Assembly: GCA_044225565.1 (NCBI GenBank)
Contig: JBGAIL010000097.1
Coordinates: 1 to 17,971 of the forward strand
Reading direction: 5' to 3'
DNA: 17,971 nt
DNA from: CAVXAE01 sp044225565
GTDB lineage: Bacteria > Pseudomonadota > Gammaproteobacteria > Steroidobacterales > Steroidobacteraceae
A program made the position numbers and the translations under genes. Below, piece after piece: positions 16,268 through 17,971 of this stretch. Below the pieces are notes generated by a model, which saw only the letters and a list, made by a program, of their open reading frames with translations, was not told where the DNA came from and searched no databases. Within the stretch, counting starts at the first letter, position 1, and each line of letters begins with the position of its first letter.

Positions 16268-16295
16268 GATCGAGGCCGGATTCTAGCGGCAAGCG

Positions 16296-16311
16296 CGCGG
16301 GATTGCCCGCG
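16296..16311. repeat. Inverted repeat in divergent promoter region
   Basis: CGCGGG-ATTG-CCCGCG, a perfect 6-bp inverted repeat 29 bases upstream of the cydP start codon. It lies between divergent genes, so an operator is more likely than a terminator. No FNR- or ArcA-like box was recognised. Confidence 0.3.
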
Positions 16312-16322
16312 AGAAAGAGCCA

Positions 16323-16353
16323 TTCGGAGCTTCGCAGTGGCTCCTTCGGAGCT
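16323..16353. repeat. Pair of 9-bp direct repeats, 22-bp period
   Basis: TTCGGAGCT occurs at 16323-16331 and 16345-16353, start-to-start 22 bases, close to two helical turns. The second copy is part of a small hairpin GCTCC-TTC-GGAGC (16340-16352). The pair sits in the divergent gap between cydP and the serine hydrolase and could bind a dimeric regulator on one DNA face. This is a positional inference only. Confidence 0.3.
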
Positions 16354-16386
16354 AGGATAGCGGTTCCGGACAGACAGGAGATCCTC

Positions 16387-17971
16387 GTGCTCTCGTACCT
16401 CCGAACCTCTGCGGCCACCGCCGCGCTCATCGGCTGCTCGCTCGTCGTCACTGTCGCCTCTGCGGCGGCCTTGCCGATCTCATCCGCCCAGATCGACCGT
16501 ACCGTGGAGCGCGCGATGCAGGCTTTCGAGGTGCCAGGCATCTCGGTCGGCATCGTGAAGGACGGCAAGCTGGTCTACGCGAAAGGTTACGGCGTGCGCG
16601 AGCTGGGCAAGCCGGAGCGCGTGGACGCGGACACGCTGTTCCAGATCGGCTCCAACACCAAGGCGTTCACGGCGGCAGCGCTCGCCATCCTGGTGGACGA
16701 GGGCAAGCTCCACTGGGAGGACAAGGTCATCGACCATCTCCCCGAGTTCCGCATGTACGATCCCTACGTCACGCGGGAATTCACCATCCGCGACCTGCTC
16801 ACGCACCGCAGCGGCCTCGGGCTGGGCGCGGGCGATCTCATGTTCATCCCGGCGACGGACTTCAGCCGCAAGGAGATCATGCACGGGCTGCGCTATCTCA
16901 AGCCGGTATCGAGCTTCCGCTCCAGGTTCGACTACGACAACGTGCTCTACATGGTGGCGGGCGAGATCATTCCCGCGGTGACGGGCAAGTCGTGGGAGGA
17001 GTTCGTCGAGGCGCGCATCTTCGCGCCGCTCGGAATGCAGGCCTGCGCCGCGAGCTACGGCCGCATCAAGGATCACAGTGACGTGGCGTCACCGCACATC
17101 GTGGTCGAAGGCAAGCTCACGGTGGTTCCGGTGATGGACCTCGCGCCGGTCGGGCCGGCAGGCACCATCAACTGCAGCATCAACGGCATGGCGAAGTGGC
17201 TGACCACGCAGCTGGCCGCAGGCAAGGCTCCGGGCGGTGCGCAGCTCTTCAGCGCCGAGCGCAGCGCGGAGATGTGGACGGTGTCCACCGTGCTGCCGGT
17301 GGATCCGGAGCGGGGCGCGATGAGCCGCTCGCATTTCGCCGGTTACGGGCTCGGATGGGGACTGCAGGACACCTTCGGCCGCAAGCGGGTCTCGCATACG
17401 GGCGGTGTGCCGGGAACGGTCACCTGGGTCACGATGATTCCGGAGCTGAACCTGGGAATCCTGGTGTTCACGAACCAGCAGAGCGGGGCGGCGATGGAGT
17501 CCGTGGGCAACCAGATCCTCGATGCGTATCTGGGCGCGCCGAAGCGGGACTGGGTGGCGATGGCCTCGGAGCGCACGAGCAAGCGCATGGCGGAGGCGAA
17601 GGCGGTGGAGGACGAAGCGGCCAAGGTGGCGGCGAGCAGCATTCAGCCTACTTTGCCGCTGGACGCTTATGCCGGCACTTACCACGACGACTGGCGCGGC
17701 GATGCGACGGTTCGCCGGGAGGGCGACAAGCTGGTCCTGAAGTTCAGCCGCACCACGCAGATGGAAGGCCCGCTGACGCCTTACAGCGGGAACATCTTCA
17801 TCGTGCGGTGGAACGACCGGAGCCTGGAGGCGGACGCTTTCGTGCGCTTCGCGCAGGGGTACGACGGGAAGGTGGAGGGCATGACGATGCGGGCGGTGTC
17901 GCCGGCGACGGATTTCAGCTACGACTTCCACGACCTGGATTTTCGGAGGGTGGAGGGGGCGGAGGGGCGCT
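16387..17971 (+). CDS. Beta-lactamase-fold serine hydrolase, 3' end cut by window
   Basis: Exported serine hydrolase of the class C beta-lactamase/penicillin-binding-like family, which includes D-aminopeptidases, esterases and peptidases. The start is GTG 16387 with AGGAG 6 bases upstream. A signal peptide runs to about residue 28 (VASAAA). The catalytic motifs are complete: Ser89-Asn-Thr-Lys92 (SxxK), Tyr183-Asp-Asn185 (YxN) and His337-Thr-Gly-Gly (the KTG position). LLTHRSGLG and GYGLGW are also typical. A C-terminal beta-rich lipocalin-like/DUF3471-type region begins near residue 425 (LDAYAGTYHDDW). The frame is open to the window end after about 528 codons; DLDFRRV suggests the true stop is near. 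It diverges from cydP. The substrate is not determined; resistance to beta-lactams should not be assumed. Confidence 0.9.
   Translation, partial: MLSYLRTSAATAALIGCSLVVTVASAAALPISSAQIDRTVERAMQAFEVPGISVGIVKDGKLVYAKGYGVRELGKPERVDADTLFQIGSNTKAFTAAALAILVDEGKLHWEDKVIDHLPEFRMYDPYVTREFTIRDLLTHRSGLGLGAGDLMFIPATDFSRKEIMHGLRYLKPVSSFRSRFDYDNVLYMVAGEIIPAVTGKSWEEFVEARIFAPLGMQACAASYGRIKDHSDVASPHIVVEGKLTVVPVMDLAPVGPAGTINCSINGMAKWLTTQLAAGKAPGGAQLFSAERSAEMWTVSTVLPVDPERGAMSRSHFAGYGLGWGLQDTFGRKRVSHTGGVPGTVTWVTMIPELNLGILVFTNQQSGAAMESVGNQILDAYLGAPKRDWVAMASERTSKRMAEAKAVEDEAAKVAASSIQPTLPLDAYAGTYHDDWRGDATVRREGDKLVLKFSRTTQMEGPLTPYSGNIFIVRWNDRSLEADAFVRFAQGYDGKVEGMTMRAVSPATDFSYDFHDLDFRRVEGAEGR

Noticed and set aside
13891..16269. 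A 792-residue open frame on the plus strand
   Set aside because: It is antisense to cydA and cydB, is rich in Arg, His and Glu, and shows no family motif. It is a typical GC-rich shadow frame.
16280..16285. TAGAAT on the minus strand as a -10 box for cydP
   Set aside because: No matching -35 element lies 16-18 bases upstream, and it would leave a leader of only about 6 bases before the cydP ATG.
14455..16323. A 622-residue open frame for CydA with a long N-terminal extension
   Set aside because: Residues before the GTG at 16038 are Arg/Ser/Cys-rich out-of-frame cydP sequence. Known CydA proteins start right before LSRLQFALTA.
16387..17971. Calling the serine hydrolase an AmpC beta-lactamase
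   Set aside because: It has HTGG in place of KTG and a long C-terminal extension, as in esterase/peptidase members. Resistance function is not supported.

Overview
The window is GC-rich, with densely packed genes. It looks like a chromosomal segment of a Gram-negative proteobacterium with a TonB-energised outer membrane. A cydP-cydA-cydB arrangement and many receptor/peptidase genes suggest a gammaproteobacterium of the Xanthomonadales/Nevskiales type, but this is inferred from gene content and not proven. No tRNA, rRNA, CRISPR array or insertion sequence was seen, and no gap between genes exceeds 300 bases.

Layout. Positions 2-1615 (+): 3' part of a siderophore-type TonB-dependent receptor. 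1698-3713 (+): exported S9 serine peptidase with a beta-propeller. 3806-5376 (+): FecI-like ECF sigma factor and FecR-like anti-sigma factor, overlapping by 4 bases. 5466-8408 (+): TonB-dependent receptor with an N-terminal STN signalling domain. 8415-11609 (+): exported fusion of a propeller with an amidohydrolase. 11610-11757: convergent gap with strong hairpins. On the minus strand, read from 16267 down to 11758: cydP, cydA, cydB, an N-terminally deleted cydX, and an exported N-acyl-D-amino-acid deacylase-like amidohydrolase. 16387-17971 (+): beta-lactamase-fold serine hydrolase, cut by the window end.

How the genes may work together. The sigma factor, FecR and STN receptor form a complete cell-surface signalling set. 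A ligand binds the receptor, its STN domain contacts FecR in the periplasm, and FecR controls the sigma factor. The same element (TTCC, 13 bases, CGTTCGTCTAA) lies just upstream of both the sigma gene and the receptor gene, which suggests the sigma factor drives itself and the receptor. The neighbours are exported hydrolases for peptide or amide bonds, so a peptide-like or N-acyl-amino-acid-like ligand is plausible but undetermined. The order S9 peptidase, FecI, FecR, TonB receptor recalls the uptake and linearisation half of proteobacterial lasso-peptide loci. No lasso biosynthesis gene is visible here.

The most concrete anomaly is at 13301-13400. The 3' end of cydB runs directly, out of frame, into the last 25 codons of a cydX gene that has lost its start. 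This is either a real deletion in the cytochrome bd operon or an assembly error.
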